From an uncultured Tateyamaria sp. (GTDB lineage: Bacteria > Pseudomonadota > Alphaproteobacteria > Rhodobacterales > Rhodobacteraceae), in NCBI RefSeq assembly GCF_947494755.1, contig NZ_CANLVZ010000007.1, positions 62,001 to 126,000 of the forward strand: a stretch of 64,000 bases of DNA, in the 5' to 3' direction. Made by a program: the position numbers and the translations under genes. The notes below the pieces were generated by a model that saw only the letters and a program-made list of their open reading frames with translations, was not told the origin of the DNA and did no database searches. Below, piece by piece: positions 54,253-63,644 of the stretch (position 1 is its first letter; each line of letters starts with the position of its first letter).

Positions 54253-55908
54253 ATGAATACGAAAGCGGACTTCGATATGGGCACGACCCTTGCGGCGGAC
54301 AAAGACTGGTGGCGTGGGGCCGTGATCTATCAAATCTACCCCCGCAGCTTTCAGGACAGCAATGGGGACGGCATTGGCGATCTGAACGGGATCACCAGCC
54401 GCCTTCCTTACGTCGCCTCTCTGGGCGTCGACGCGATCTGGATTTCACCCTTCTTCACCTCGCCCATGAAAGACTTCGGCTACGACGTCAGCGATTATTG
54501 CGGCGTTGATCCGATGTTCGGCACGCTGTCGGATTTCGATGCGATGGTGGAAACGGCCCATTCGCTTGGGGTCCGGGTGATGATTGATCTGGTGCTGTCC
54601 CACACGTCGGACCAGCACCCGTGGTTCGTTGAAAGCCGGGCCAACCGCGACAATCCCAAGTCGGACTGGTTTGTCTGGGCCGAGCCAAAAGACGACGGCA
54701 CGCCGCCAAATAATTGGTTGTCGATTTTCGGCGGCTCAGCGTGGCAATGGGACGCGCGGCGCGAGCAATATTACCTGCACAACTTCCTTGTGGAACAGCC
54801 CGATCTGAACTTTCATTGCCCTGCTGTGCAGGACGCGCTGCTGGATGTGGTCCGGTTCTGGCTGGATCGGGGTGTGGACGGGTTCCGGCTCGATACGATC
54901 AACTTCTATGTCCACGATCAGGAATTGCGCAGCAACCCGGCCCTGCCCAAGGAGCAACGCGACGCAACCATCGCGCCAAGCGTGAACCCCTACAATCACC
55001 AACTCCACGTCTATTCCAAGAATCGGCCCGAAAACCTAACCTTTCTGGAACGCTTCCGCGCTGTGCTGGATGAGTACGACGCCACCACGGCTGTCGGCGA
55101 AGTGGGCGAAGCGCAGCGCGGGCTCGAGATCATGGGCGAATACACTGCAGGCGATGACCGGGTGCACATGTGCTATTCCTTCGAATTTCTGTCCGGCACG
55201 GCCCCAACGGCCGAGCGATTTGCCAAGGTGCTGCACGATGTCGACAAACACGTATCGGACGGATGGGCCTGCTGGGCCTTTTCCAATCACGACGTGGTGC
55301 GTCATGCGAGCCGGTGGAACCTGAGCGATCCTGCCAAGCGGGCCCTGTGTACGTTGCTTTTGTCGCTGCGCGGCTCTGTCTGCCTCTATCAAGGCGAGGA
55401 ATTGGGGCTGAACGAGGCCGACGTCGCCTTTGAGGACCTCCAAGACCCGTATGGCGTCGAATTCTGGCCCGAGTTCAAGGGCCGCGACGGGTGCCGCACC
55501 CCGATGGTGTGGGAAGCGTCGAACCAGAACGCGGGCTTTACCAGTGCGACGCCCTGGCTGCCCATCAGCACCGAGCATCTGCATGCCGCCGCCGGGGTGC
55601 AGGAACACGATCCTGCCGCCTTGCTGCACCACTACCGCAAGGCTTTGAATTTCCGGCGGACGCATCCGGCGCTGATCAAGGGCGCGCATGAAAAAGTCAC
55701 CGCGACCGGATCGGTCCTGCATTTCACCCGGACGCACGGGGATCAGACGATCTATTGTGCCTTCAATCTCAGCGACGATGTGGTCAGCCATGATATGCCT
55801 GACGGCAATTGGGTGACAATCGGAGCCGAACTTGGCAGCACGCAACCGGGCATCGACGGCAAACTTCACTTGGGCGCGTGGCAAGTGTCACTGTCGCTGA
55901 AAACGTAA
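54253..55908 (+). CDS. aglA: Alpha-glucosidase, GH13
   Basis: 551 residues. Catalytic triad visible: nucleophile Asp214 (DGFRLDTINFY), acid/base Glu283 (TAVGEVGEA) and Asp347 (AFSNHDVVRH). Other GH13 regions are DLVLSHTSDQHPWF near 112-125 and QIYPRSFQDSNGDGIGDLNG near 27-46. No signal peptide, so it acts on imported alpha-glucosides such as sucrose, maltose or trehalose. AglA place in the operon is between the permeases and ATPase, as in Sinorhizobium. Confidence 0.94.
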   Translation: MNTKADFDMGTTLAADKDWWRGAVIYQIYPRSFQDSNGDGIGDLNGITSRLPYVASLGVDAIWISPFFTSPMKDFGYDVSDYCGVDPMFGTLSDFDAMVETAHSLGVRVMIDLVLSHTSDQHPWFVESRANRDNPKSDWFVWAEPKDDGTPPNNWLSIFGGSAWQWDARREQYYLHNFLVEQPDLNFHCPAVQDALLDVVRFWLDRGVDGFRLDTINFYVHDQELRSNPALPKEQRDATIAPSVNPYNHQLHVYSKNRPENLTFLERFRAVLDEYDATTAVGEVGEAQRGLEIMGEYTAGDDRVHMCYSFEFLSGTAPTAERFAKVLHDVDKHVSDGWACWAFSNHDVVRHASRWNLSDPAKRALCTLLLSLRGSVCLYQGEELGLNEADVAFEDLQDPYGVEFWPEFKGRDGCRTPMVWEASNQNAGFTSATPWLPISTEHLHAAAGVQEHDPAALLHHYRKALNFRRTHPALIKGAHEKVTATGSVLHFTRTHGDQTIYCAFNLSDDVVSHDMPDGNWVTIGAELGSTQPGIDGKLHLGAWQVSLSLKT

Positions 55909-55921
55909 GAGACAAAGGAAC

Positions 55922-55946
55922 GACGCCCGACCCAGCGGGCGTCTTT
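55922..55946 (+). terminator. Hairpin between aglA and aglK
   Basis: GACGCCCG, loop ACCCAG, CGGGCGTC, then TTT. Perfect 8-bp stem with a short T-run: a weak rho-independent terminator or attenuator inside the operon, ahead of the ATPase gene. Confidence 0.6.
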
Positions 55947-55960
55947 AGGGAGGGACAACA

Positions 55961-57052
55961 ATGGCTGATTTAAAACTCACAGATGTCGGCAAGACGTATG
56001 GGGGCACGGTCAACGTACTCAAGGATATCAATCTTGACATCACCAAGGGCGAGTTGATCGTCTTTGTCGGCCCGTCAGGCTGCGGCAAGTCCACGCTGCT
56101 GCGCATGATTGCAGGTCTTGAAAGCATCACGGACGGCACGCTCGAGATCGACGGCACGGTCGTCAATGATGTCCCCCCTGCCCAACGCGGCATCGCCATG
56201 GTGTTCCAGTCCTACGCGCTGTATCCGCACATGACGGTGCGCGACAACATGACGTTCGCGCTGAAACTCGCCAAGAAATCCAACGAGGAAATCAACGCCG
56301 CCGTCGAAAAGGCCGCGCGGATCCTACAATTGGAACCCTACTTGGACCGCCTGCCCAAGGCACTGTCCGGTGGGCAGCGTCAGCGTGTCGCCATTGGCCG
56401 CTCGATTGTGCGGGATCCCAAGGTCTATCTCTTTGACGAACCGCTTTCGAACCTTGATGCGGCCCTGCGCGTTGCCACCCGGATCGAGATCGCGCAGCTG
56501 AAAGAGTCGATGCCCGACAGCACCATGATCTACGTCACCCACGACCAGGTCGAAGCGATGACGCTGGCCACCCGCATCGTGGTTCTGGCCAACAAGGGGA
56601 TCGCGCAGGTGGGCTCCCCCCTTGAGCTTTATGAACGGCCCGAAAACGAGTTCGTGGCACAGTTCATCGGGTCCCCTTCGATGAACCTGTTGCCGGGTGA
56701 GATCGTCGAAACCGGCCCTATGACCAAGATCAAGATGGATAGCGGATTGATGATGACATCCGCCGTGCCCACGACGGATGCGGACAAGGGTTTGAAGGTC
56801 AATGTGGGCGTGCGTCCAGAGGACATGACTGTGACCACAAGCGATGACGCCGTCTATGAGGGTGTGGTTGATTTCACCGAAGCGTTGGGCGAGGTTACGA
56901 TCCTCTATTTCCATGCCGAGGGTCTGGCAAATGCGGTGCTGGCCAAGATGCCGGGCATCCACCAGAACCTGCGCGGTCAGACGGTCAAGGTCACGGCAGC
57001 ACCGGACAAGGTCCAGTTGTTTTCCAACGGGCAGTCGCTTTACTATCGCTAA
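55961..57052 (+). CDS. aglK: Alpha-glucoside ABC transporter, ATP-binding protein
   Basis: 363 residues. MalK/UgpC-like: Walker A GPSGCGKST near 37-45, LSGGQRQRVAIGRSIVR signature near 135, Walker B VYLFDEPLSNLD near 155-166, H-loop VTHDQ near 193, and a C-terminal regulatory OB-fold (about 245-363) with VGVRPEDM near 284. Energises AglEFG. GGGAGGG ribosome site. Last gene of the operon; copy 4 of the 3' hairpin follows. Confidence 0.94.
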   Translation: MADLKLTDVGKTYGGTVNVLKDINLDITKGELIVFVGPSGCGKSTLLRMIAGLESITDGTLEIDGTVVNDVPPAQRGIAMVFQSYALYPHMTVRDNMTFALKLAKKSNEEINAAVEKAARILQLEPYLDRLPKALSGGQRQRVAIGRSIVRDPKVYLFDEPLSNLDAALRVATRIEIAQLKESMPDSTMIYVTHDQVEAMTLATRIVVLANKGIAQVGSPLELYERPENEFVAQFIGSPSMNLLPGEIVETGPMTKIKMDSGLMMTSAVPTTDADKGLKVNVGVRPEDMTVTTSDDAVYEGVVDFTEALGEVTILYFHAEGLANAVLAKMPGIHQNLRGQTVKVTAAPDKVQLFSNGQSLYYR

Positions 57053-57058
57053 GTCGGC

Positions 57059-57081
57059 AAGGCGGACAACACGTCCGCCTT
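57059..57081 (+). repeat. 3' hairpin repeat, copy 4
   Basis: Seven bases after the aglK stop the plus strand reads AAGGCGGAC, loop AACAC, GTCCGCCTT, then ACGCCC. It differs from copy 2 by one base in the shared core. Between convergent genes. Confidence 0.75.
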
Positions 57082-57092
57082 ACGCCCAGATC

Positions 57093-58295
57093 TCAGGCAC
57101 GCGGCATCTGCGCAGATGATCGGCCCAGCAAGAACTGACTGATCATTGGCCCAGCCGCTGCGCCGATCCCCCGCGCATCCGCCCCGATATTTCCAGCAAC
57201 CGTGACAGGCGCGATCAGTCCGCGCATGTCTTTGGTCTGAAGGGCTGTGCGCGTCATATCGACCAGCCGGGTCCGTATGTCAGCAGGCAGCGCGCCGTCG
57301 ATCACAACGGCTTCGAAATCCATCACCGCACAGGACGACACCACAGCCCATGCCAGCCCATCGGCGGCCTGTTCCAGCCAAGGCTGCACATGGCTCTCAA
57401 GGTGAGACCAGTCCTGCGGCTGCGCCCAAAGCTGGCGGGGGTCTTGCCCGGCCCGCTCCAACCGCCCTTCAAGCGCGTGGATCGACGCAAGATCAATCAG
57501 TTGAGCGGGTTGGCTTTGCAAATCGGGCACGGGCATCGACCCAAAGGCGCCCGCATTGTCCTGATTGCCCTGGAACACTGCGTGATCCAGAACGATCCCG
57601 CCCCCGATGAATGCACCAACGTAAAAATAAACATAGTCCCGATATTCCCGCCCGATCCCAAACACATGCTCGGCCCGGCAGGCGGCGGTTGCGTCGTTGA
57701 CCATGTGCACGGGCAGCCCGGTGATCTGCGCGGCTTGGACAGCAAAATCCGCGTCTTTCCATGCGGCAAACAGATCAGCAGGCGCGCCAAGCAACTCGTG
57801 CCAATGCCACAATTCGAACGGGGCCGCGATGCCGATACCGGACAGCCGAGCGCGCATGTCCTCGGACATCTTACTGATCAACGTCGCAAACCCGTCGCGC
57901 AGAAATCCGAACACGGTGTCGGGCAGCGGATAGTCATAGGTCACGCGCACTTGGTGGCGAATATCGCCCAGCATGTCGAGCACCACCATATCCGCACTGC
58001 GCCGTCCCACCTTGAGGCCAAGGGTAACGACCCCATCGGGGTTCAGCGCAAAAGGAACAGATGGCTTGCCCACCTTACCCTTGACCGACGCGCCGCGGCG
58101 CAACAGGCCATCATGTTCAAGCTTGCGCAGGATCACCGAAGCGGTCTGTGGTGACAGCCCCGTGCGACGGGCCAGATCACTGCCTGGCAGCGCGCCATTG
58201 CGCTGCAACACCGACAGCATCAGCCGCTCGTTATAGGCCCGCACACCTGTCTGGTTGATCCCCCCCGACAGGCTGCGCACATGATCCGCAGTCAC
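57093..58295 (-). CDS. ROK-family repressor
   Basis: 400 residues from GTG 58295, nine bases after AAGGAGA (an ATG at 58319 precedes that site). N-terminal winged helix (about 20-75, GSDLARRTGLSPQTASVILRKLEHDGLL) joined to a ROK sugar-binding domain (about 95-395). The ROK zinc motif CxCGxxGCxE is not present where expected near residue 255, where I read LQSQPAQLIDLASIHALEGR. So it probably binds ligand without zinc. It is divergent from frcB, with a large palindrome between: a likely FrcR-type regulator of the frc operon. Confidence 0.88.
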   Translation of the reverse strand: MTADHVRSLSGGINQTGVRAYNERLMLSVLQRNGALPGSDLARRTGLSPQTASVILRKLEHDGLLRRGASVKGKVGKPSVPFALNPDGVVTLGLKVGRRSADMVVLDMLGDIRHQVRVTYDYPLPDTVFGFLRDGFATLISKMSEDMRARLSGIGIAAPFELWHWHELLGAPADLFAAWKDADFAVQAAQITGLPVHMVNDATAACRAEHVFGIGREYRDYVYFYVGAFIGGGIVLDHAVFQGNQDNAGAFGSMPVPDLQSQPAQLIDLASIHALEGRLERAGQDPRQLWAQPQDWSHLESHVQPWLEQAADGLAWAVVSSCAVMDFEAVVIDGALPADIRTRLVDMTRTALQTKDMRGLIAPVTVAGNIGADARGIGAAAGPMISQFLLGRSSAQMPRA

Positions 58296-58326
58296 GATGA
58301 CATCTCTCCTTACCAGCATAATGCCG

Positions 58327-58366
58327 CCTGTGATTAATAAATCAAGTTGAGTTATTAATTGACAGG
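58327..58366. promoter_or_regulatory. Large inverted repeat between the ROK gene and frcB
   Basis: Outer arms CCTGT (58327-58331) and ACAGG (58362-58366) and inner arms TTAATAA (58334-58340) and TTATTAA (58352-58358), over an 11-base spacer. Such AT-rich bipartite palindromes are the form bound by ROK repressors like XylR and NagC. The right arm contains TTGACA (58359-58364), which could be the -35 of frcB, so binding would block transcription. Confidence 0.7.
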
Positions 58367-58443
58367 TTCACAGAATCGCGTTTCCCTAAGGGCTGTTGGC
58401 AGGGGCTTGGCCCGTCTGCCGCAAAATTCTTTGGGAGGACACT

Positions 58444-59463
58444 ATGAAAAAACTGCTTTTGAGCACTGCTTTTGCCATCTCCGCCATGGGTGGCGCTGCC
58501 TATGCTGATGGTCACGCCGTTTCCGCGTGCCTGATCACCAAAACTGACACCAACCCGTTCTTTGTGAAGATGCGCGAAGGCGCGACGGCCAAAGCCGAAG
58601 AGTTGGGCATCACTCTCAATTCCTATGCCGGCAAGATTGACGGCGACCATGAAACCCAAGTGCAGGCGATTGAGACCTGCATCGCCAATGGTGCCAAGGG
58701 CATCCTGATCACGGCCTCTGACACAGCTTCGATTGTGCCTGTTGTACAGCAGGCGCGCGATGCCGGTCTGCTGGTTATCGCGCTCGACACACCGCTCGAG
58801 CCGATTGACGCGGCCGACATGACCTTTGCCACCGACAACTTTCTTGCCGGTGAGTTGATCGGTCAATGGGCCGCTGCGACCCTGGGGGATGCGGCCGCGG
58901 ACGCCAAGATCGGCATGCTTGATCTGGCCATCAGCCAACCCACTGTGGGCGTGCTGCGTGACCAGGGCTTTCTGACCGGCTTTGGCATTGACGTCAAAGA
59001 CCCCAGCAAGTGGGGCGACGAGGATGATCAGCGCATCGTGGGCAACGACGTAACGGCCGGTAACGAGGAAGGTGGCCGCCGCGCGATGGAGAACCTCTTG
59101 GCCAAGGACCCTTTCATCAACGTTGTCTACACCATCAACGAACCTGCCGCTGCGGGGGCCTATGAGGCGCTTAAAGCAATTGGGCGCGAGAATGACGTGC
59201 TGATCGTGTCCGTCGATGGCGGCTGCCCCGGTGTGCAGAACGTCGCTGATGGCGTAATCGGGGCCACATCGCAGCAATATCCGCTGCTGATGGCCTCGCT
59301 CGGGATCGAGGCGATTGCGAAATGGGCCGAAGATGGCGAAAAGCCGACCGCGACAGACGGAAAGGACTTCTTTGACACGGGCGTGGCCCTCGTCACGGAC
59401 AAACCTGCCGATGGGGTCGAAAGCATTTCGGTCGCCGAAGGCACTGACCGGTGCTGGGGGTGA
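58444..59463 (+). CDS. frcB: Fructose-type ABC transporter, substrate-binding protein
   Basis: 339 residues. Signal peptide 1-22 (GGAAYA-D). Ribose/fructose-type (CUT2) periplasmic binding protein: [23 protein letters not shown] near 35-57, [31 protein letters not shown] near 63-93, and the [20 protein letters not shown] segment near 223. The order frcB-frcC-frcA-frcK matches the Sinorhizobium fructose/mannose/ribose importer. GGGAGGA site at 58432. Confidence 0.93.
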   Translation: MKKLLLSTAFAISAMGGAAYADGHAVSACLITKTDTNPFFVKMREGATAKAEELGITLNSYAGKIDGDHETQVQAIETCIANGAKGILITASDTASIVPVVQQARDAGLLVIALDTPLEPIDAADMTFATDNFLAGELIGQWAAATLGDAAADAKIGMLDLAISQPTVGVLRDQGFLTGFGIDVKDPSKWGDEDDQRIVGNDVTAGNEEGGRRAMENLLAKDPFINVVYTINEPAAAGAYEALKAIGRENDVLIVSVDGGCPGVQNVADGVIGATSQQYPLLMASLGIEAIAKWAEDGEKPTATDGKDFFDTGVALVTDKPADGVESISVAEGTDRCWG

Positions 59464-59556
59464 CACCCTGAACCAGCAAAGCTGGCAAAAGCCCTGGCGG
59501 GGCGTTTGAGGGTGCCACGAGCGGAGCCCTGAGGCCCGCTCTTCAGCACAACTCAT

Positions 59557-59587
59557 CGGGGCAGGTCCATCACCTGCCCCGTTTCTT
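59557..59587 (+). terminator. Hairpin between frcB and frcC
   Basis: CGGGGCAGGT / ACCTGCCCCG, perfect 10-bp stem, 5-base loop, then TTTCTT. A strong intra-operon hairpin placed right after the binding-protein gene, likely to lower permease expression relative to FrcB. Confidence 0.75.
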
Positions 59588-59608
59588 GACCTTCGGGAGG
59601 GGACCCAG

Positions 59609-60676
59609 ATGTCGAATTCGGACAATTACGAATCCGCCGCCACCACGGCAGATGCGCGCGTCGCAGAATTTGCCGACACGCGCACCGGGCTGATCGGACG
59701 GATGCAGCACACCCTGCACCAGACACCGTCGCTGGTGCCGCTCATCGTGTTGGTCTTTTCGGTCGCATTGTTTGGTATCCTGCTCGGATCCCGCTTTTTC
59801 TCGCCCTTCGCGCTGACGCTGATCCTGCAACAGGTGCAGATCGTGGGCGTGCTCGCAGCGGCACAAACGCTTATCATCCTAACGGCAGGCATCGACCTTA
59901 GCGTCGGGGCCATCGCTGTGCTGTGCACCGTGGTGATGGGCAAAGCCTCGTTCACCTATGGCGTTCCCCCCGCTATCTCGGTCGCCATCGGGCTGACAGT
60001 TGGCACCACTTTGGGGGCCATCAGCGGCTGGCTTGTCAGCCGGATGAAATTGCCGCCCTTCATTGTCACTTTGGGGATGTGGCAGATCGTGCTCGCGGCC
60101 ACCTACCTTTATTCAGCCAACGAAACCATCCGCTCACAGGATATCGAGGCGGAGGCCGCCTTCCTCCAATTCCTTGGCACAAAACTGCAATTCGGCGGGG
60201 CCACCTTTACCCTTGGGGTCATCCTGATGATCCTGCTGTTCATCGGATTGGCCTATGCGCTGCGCTCGACCGCGTGGGGGCGGCATGTCTATGCGGTGGG
60301 CGACGACCCCGAGGCCGCAGAACTGTCGGGCGTCGACGTTCACAAGACCTATATGAGCGTCTACATGGCCGCCGGTCTGATTTGTGGCCTTGCAGGGTGG
60401 GTGATGATCGGGAGGTTCGGCTCCATCTCACCCTCAGCCACCACCGGGGTCATCGGCAACATTCAGGCCATCACCGCCGTCGTCATCGGGGGCATTTCCC
60501 TGTTCGGCGGGCGCGGTTCCATCGCCGGGGCGCTGTTCGGCGCGCTCATCGTGGGTGTGTTCGAACTCGGTCTGCGCATGGCGGGGGCCAACCCGCAATG
60601 GACTTTCCTGCTTATCGGCACGCTCATCATCGCAGCCGTCGCCGTCGACCAGTGGATCAGAAAGGTATCAGCATAA
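59609..60676 (+). CDS. frcC: Fructose-type ABC transporter, permease
   Basis: 355 residues with about eight to ten transmembrane helices; CUT2 permease marks are LTAGIDLSVGAIAVLCTVVMG near 90-110 and RSTAWGRHVYAVGDDPEAAELSGV near 219-242. Its TAA overlaps the frcA ATG (TAATG). GGGAGGGG ribosome site. Confidence 0.93.
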   Translation: MSNSDNYESAATTADARVAEFADTRTGLIGRMQHTLHQTPSLVPLIVLVFSVALFGILLGSRFFSPFALTLILQQVQIVGVLAAAQTLIILTAGIDLSVGAIAVLCTVVMGKASFTYGVPPAISVAIGLTVGTTLGAISGWLVSRMKLPPFIVTLGMWQIVLAATYLYSANETIRSQDIEAEAAFLQFLGTKLQFGGATFTLGVILMILLFIGLAYALRSTAWGRHVYAVGDDPEAAELSGVDVHKTYMSVYMAAGLICGLAGWVMIGRFGSISPSATTGVIGNIQAITAVVIGGISLFGGRGSIAGALFGALIVGVFELGLRMAGANPQWTFLLIGTLIIAAVAVDQWIRKVSA

Positions 60677-61443
60677 TGGAACCGATCCTGAAGGCGCGCG
60701 GCCTCGTGAAACGCTATGGTAAAGTCACGGCCCTTGATCACGCCGACTTTGACCTGATGCCCGGTGAAATCCTAGCTGTGATCGGGGACAACGGGGCCGG
60801 TAAATCTTCGATGATCAAGGCCGTGTCGGGGGCCACGATCCCGGATGAAGGGCAAGTCTGGCTCGAGGGGCGCGAGATCAGGTTCCGCTCGCCCATCGAA
60901 GCGCGGGCCGAAGGGATCGAGACGGTCTATCAGACCCTCGCGATGTCCCCTGCCCTGTCGATTGCGGACAACATGTTCATGGGCCGCGAAATCCGCAAAC
61001 CCGGGATCATGGGCAAGCTGTTTCGCCAACTCGACAAGCCCGCGATGCAGAAATTCGCGCGGGACAAGCTGAACGAACTGGGCCTCGCCACGATCCAGAA
61101 CATCAATCAGGCGGTCGAGTCCCTGTCGGGCGGGCAGCGCCAAGGGGTCGCTGTGGCCCGCGCCGCCGCCTTTGGGTCCAAGGTCGTGATCCTTGATGAA
61201 CCCACTGCGGCACTCGGTGTCAAGGAAAGCCGCAAGGTGCTTGACCTTATTCAGGACGTGCGTGCGCGCGGCATTCCGATCATCCTGATCAGCCACAACA
61301 TGCCTCATGTGTTTGAAATTGCGGATCGCATCCATGTGCATCGCCTTGGACGGCGGCTCTGCGTGATCGACCCCAAGGACCACTCCATGTCGGACGCCGT
61401 CGCCTATATGACGGGGGCCGCAGAGCCCGAAGTTGCAGCCTGA
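60676..61443 (+). CDS. frcA: Fructose-type ABC transporter, ATP-binding protein
   Basis: 255 residues: a single ABC cassette, in contrast with the two-cassette RbsA form. Walker A GDNGAGKSS near 37-45, LSGGQRQGVAVARAA near 145-159, Walker B KVVILDEPTAALGV near 164-177, and H-loop LISHN near 203. Couples to the frcC stop codon at ATG 60676. Confidence 0.92.
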   Translation: MEPILKARGLVKRYGKVTALDHADFDLMPGEILAVIGDNGAGKSSMIKAVSGATIPDEGQVWLEGREIRFRSPIEARAEGIETVYQTLAMSPALSIADNMFMGREIRKPGIMGKLFRQLDKPAMQKFARDKLNELGLATIQNINQAVESLSGGQRQGVAVARAAAFGSKVVILDEPTAALGVKESRKVLDLIQDVRARGIPIILISHNMPHVFEIADRIHVHRLGRRLCVIDPKDHSMSDAVAYMTGAAEPEVAA

Positions 61444-61444
61444 C

Positions 61445-62068
61445 ATGACACGCGACGAAATCTGCGCGCGGATCCTTGCAGCACCCCTGCGGCCCAACCG
61501 CCGACTGATCGCCGTCGTCGGGCCGCCGGGCAGCGGGAAGTCGACGTTTGCCGCGCAACTGGCCGATGATCTGGCGCATGGGGGTCAAACAGTGCAGATC
61601 GTGCCAATGGACGGTTTCCACCTCGACAACCGCCTGTTGGACGCCCGCGGGTTGCGCGCGCAGAAAGGCGCGCCGCAGACCTTTGACGCGGCTGGCGTGC
61701 TGCGGCTGATACAGGCGCTGCAGGGCGCGGAGGGCGTCGTCTATCCCCTGTTTGACCGGGCTCACGACATCGCGATTGCCGGCGCTGGCTACGTGCCACC
61801 GGACTGCGACACGGTGCTGGTCGAAGGCAATTACCTGCTGTTTGATGCGCCCATTTGGCGCGATCTCGCAACGCGCTGGTCGCTTTCGATTGCGCTGACG
61901 CCACCACCCGAGGTATTGCAGGCGCGGCTTGTACAACGCTGGCTGGACCACGGGTTGACAGCCCAGGACGCCGCCCGCCGGGCCAATGACAACGATATGA
62001 AAAATGCGGAGTTGGTGGTGCAACATATGCTGCCCGCCGATCTGACCTTAAGTGAGACACCACCATGA
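61445..62068 (+). CDS. frcK: P-loop kinase of the frc operon
   Basis: 207 residues. P-loop GPPGSGKST at 26-34 and an uridine-kinase/pantothenate-kinase-like fold: PMDGFHLDNRLLDARGLRAQKG near 57-77 and LVEGNYLLFD near 128-137. It fits the FrcK protein in Sinorhizobium frcBCAK; a sugar or nucleoside kinase activity is inferred. Starts one base after frcA stop; its TGA overlaps the next ATG (ATGA). Confidence 0.85.
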   Translation: MTRDEICARILAAPLRPNRRLIAVVGPPGSGKSTFAAQLADDLAHGGQTVQIVPMDGFHLDNRLLDARGLRAQKGAPQTFDAAGVLRLIQALQGAEGVVYPLFDRAHDIAIAGAGYVPPDCDTVLVEGNYLLFDAPIWRDLATRWSLSIALTPPPEVLQARLVQRWLDHGLTAQDAARRANDNDMKNAELVVQHMLPADLTLSETPP

Positions 62069-62979
62069 TCCTGTGCGCGGGCGAGGCCCTGATTGATATG
62101 ATCCCCAATGCTGACGGGGCCTATGTGCCCCATGTGGGCGGGGCGGTCTTGAACACCGCCGTGGCGCTTGGGCGCTTGGGCGAACCGGTGGGGCTGGTGA
62201 CCGGGCTGTCCTCCGATCCGTTCGGGGCGCAGATCGAACAGCACATGATTGACAGCCACGTCAGTACGGACCACGCCGCACGCAGCGACCGCAATACGAC
62301 GCTCGCCATGGTGCATCTGGATCAGGGCCAGGCGACCTATTCATTCTACGATATCGGGACCGCCACCCGCGACATTGAGGCGGCAGACATTCCCGCAATC
62401 CCCGATACGGTCGAGGCGATGTTCTTTGGCGGCATATCGTTGTGCAATCCGCCCGTGGCCGACACGTTGCTGGACCTCGCGCTCGCGCAACCAAGCGATC
62501 GGCTGATCATGGCAGACCCGAATATCCGCCCTGGCTTTGTGTCCGATCACGCAGGCTATCGCACGCGGCTGACCAGGCTGATCGGGCGCGCAGACATCGT
62601 GAAGCTGTCGGATGATGATATCGGCTGGCTTGTGCCGGAGGGCGACTTGGCTGCCAAGGCGCAGGTGGTGCTGCGCATGGGCCCCCGCATGTTGCTGCTG
62701 ACCGAGGGCAGCAAGGGCGCGACCGCGCACCTCAATAACGGCACGCAGGCCCGAGCCGAGGCGGTGAAGGCACAGGTCGTCGACACGGTCGGAGCCGGAG
62801 ATACCTTCAACGCCGGATGCCTTGCCGCACTGCGCCGGGCAGGCGCGCTGACGCCGGATGCGGTGGACACACTCGACGTGCCCGCCCTGACCGATATGCT
62901 GACCCTCGCAACCCACGCCGCCGCCGTGACAGTATCGCGCGCAGGCGCAAACCCGCCCTGGGCCAAGGAGCTGGACTAA
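62065..62979 (+). CDS. Fructokinase, PfkB family
   Basis: 304 residues. PfkB motifs: N-terminal GGAVLNTAVALGRLGEPVG near 23-41 and C-terminal VDTVGAGDTFNAGCLAAL near 236-253, with the catalytic Asp in GAGD. It phosphorylates an imported sugar, most likely fructose to fructose 6-phosphate given the operon. Starts at ATGA overlap with frcK, ends TAATG into the isomerase. Confidence 0.9.
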   Translation: MILCAGEALIDMIPNADGAYVPHVGGAVLNTAVALGRLGEPVGLVTGLSSDPFGAQIEQHMIDSHVSTDHAARSDRNTTLAMVHLDQGQATYSFYDIGTATRDIEAADIPAIPDTVEAMFFGGISLCNPPVADTLLDLALAQPSDRLIMADPNIRPGFVSDHAGYRTRLTRLIGRADIVKLSDDDIGWLVPEGDLAAKAQVVLRMGPRMLLLTEGSKGATAHLNNGTQARAEAVKAQVVDTVGAGDTFNAGCLAALRRAGALTPDAVDTLDVPALTDMLTLATHAAAVTVSRAGANPPWAKELD

Positions 62980-63644
62980 TGGATCGATCCCGCGTCAACG
63001 ACATCCTCGCCAACGGGGCAGACTTCTTTGCCCGCCACGGCTGGACCCCACCGCCATTTGCAAGCTGGACCCCGGACGAGATGCGCAGCGAAAAGGCCGC
63101 CATGATCCGCGACCGACGCCTTGGCTGGGACATCACCGATTACGGGCAGGGCAGGTTCGACGAAATGGGCCTGTTCCTGTTCACCCTGCGCAATGGCGAT
63201 CTGTCCGAGATGGGGCAACAGGGCGCGATGCTTTATGCGGAAAAGCTGATGATCTCGCGGCGCGATCAACTCTCGCCCATGCACCGGCATGTGCTCAAGA
63301 CCGAGGATATCATCAATCGCGGGGGGGCGACGCTGGTGCTGGAACTGTTCACCTGCAACACCGAGGGGCAGATCGATCGCAAAGCGGACGTGCACGTGAT
63401 CAGCGACGGGGTGGCCACGACCCTGCCTGCGGGTGGGCATCTGAAACTGCCTGTTGGCGCCTCCGTCACCCTGACCCCGACCACGTGGCACGCATTCTGG
63501 GGCGAAGGGGGCGATTGCCTGATCCACGAGGTCTCGACCGTGAACGACGACCTGACCGACAACATCTTTGAAATGCCCATCGGGCGCTTTTCCGACATCA
63601 CCGAGGATGTCGCGCCAACGCATCTGCTGGTCAGCGACTACTGA
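62979..63644 (+). CDS. D-lyxose / D-mannose isomerase
   Basis: 221 residues, cupin-type D-lyxose ketol-isomerase. Metal ligands are visible: His102 and His104 (MHRH), Glu109 and His171 (TTWHAFWGE). Enzymes of this family interconvert D-lyxose/D-xylulose and D-mannose/D-fructose. Next to fructokinase and a fructose/mannose importer, the mannose to fructose reaction makes best sense. Start at 62979 overlaps the fructokinase stop. Its end overlaps the convergent LysR gene by 14 bases. Confidence 0.88.
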   Translation: MDRSRVNDILANGADFFARHGWTPPPFASWTPDEMRSEKAAMIRDRRLGWDITDYGQGRFDEMGLFLFTLRNGDLSEMGQQGAMLYAEKLMISRRDQLSPMHRHVLKTEDIINRGGATLVLELFTCNTEGQIDRKADVHVISDGVATTLPAGGHLKLPVGASVTLTPTTWHAFWGEGGDCLIHEVSTVNDDLTDNIFEMPIGRFSDITEDVAPTHLLVSDY

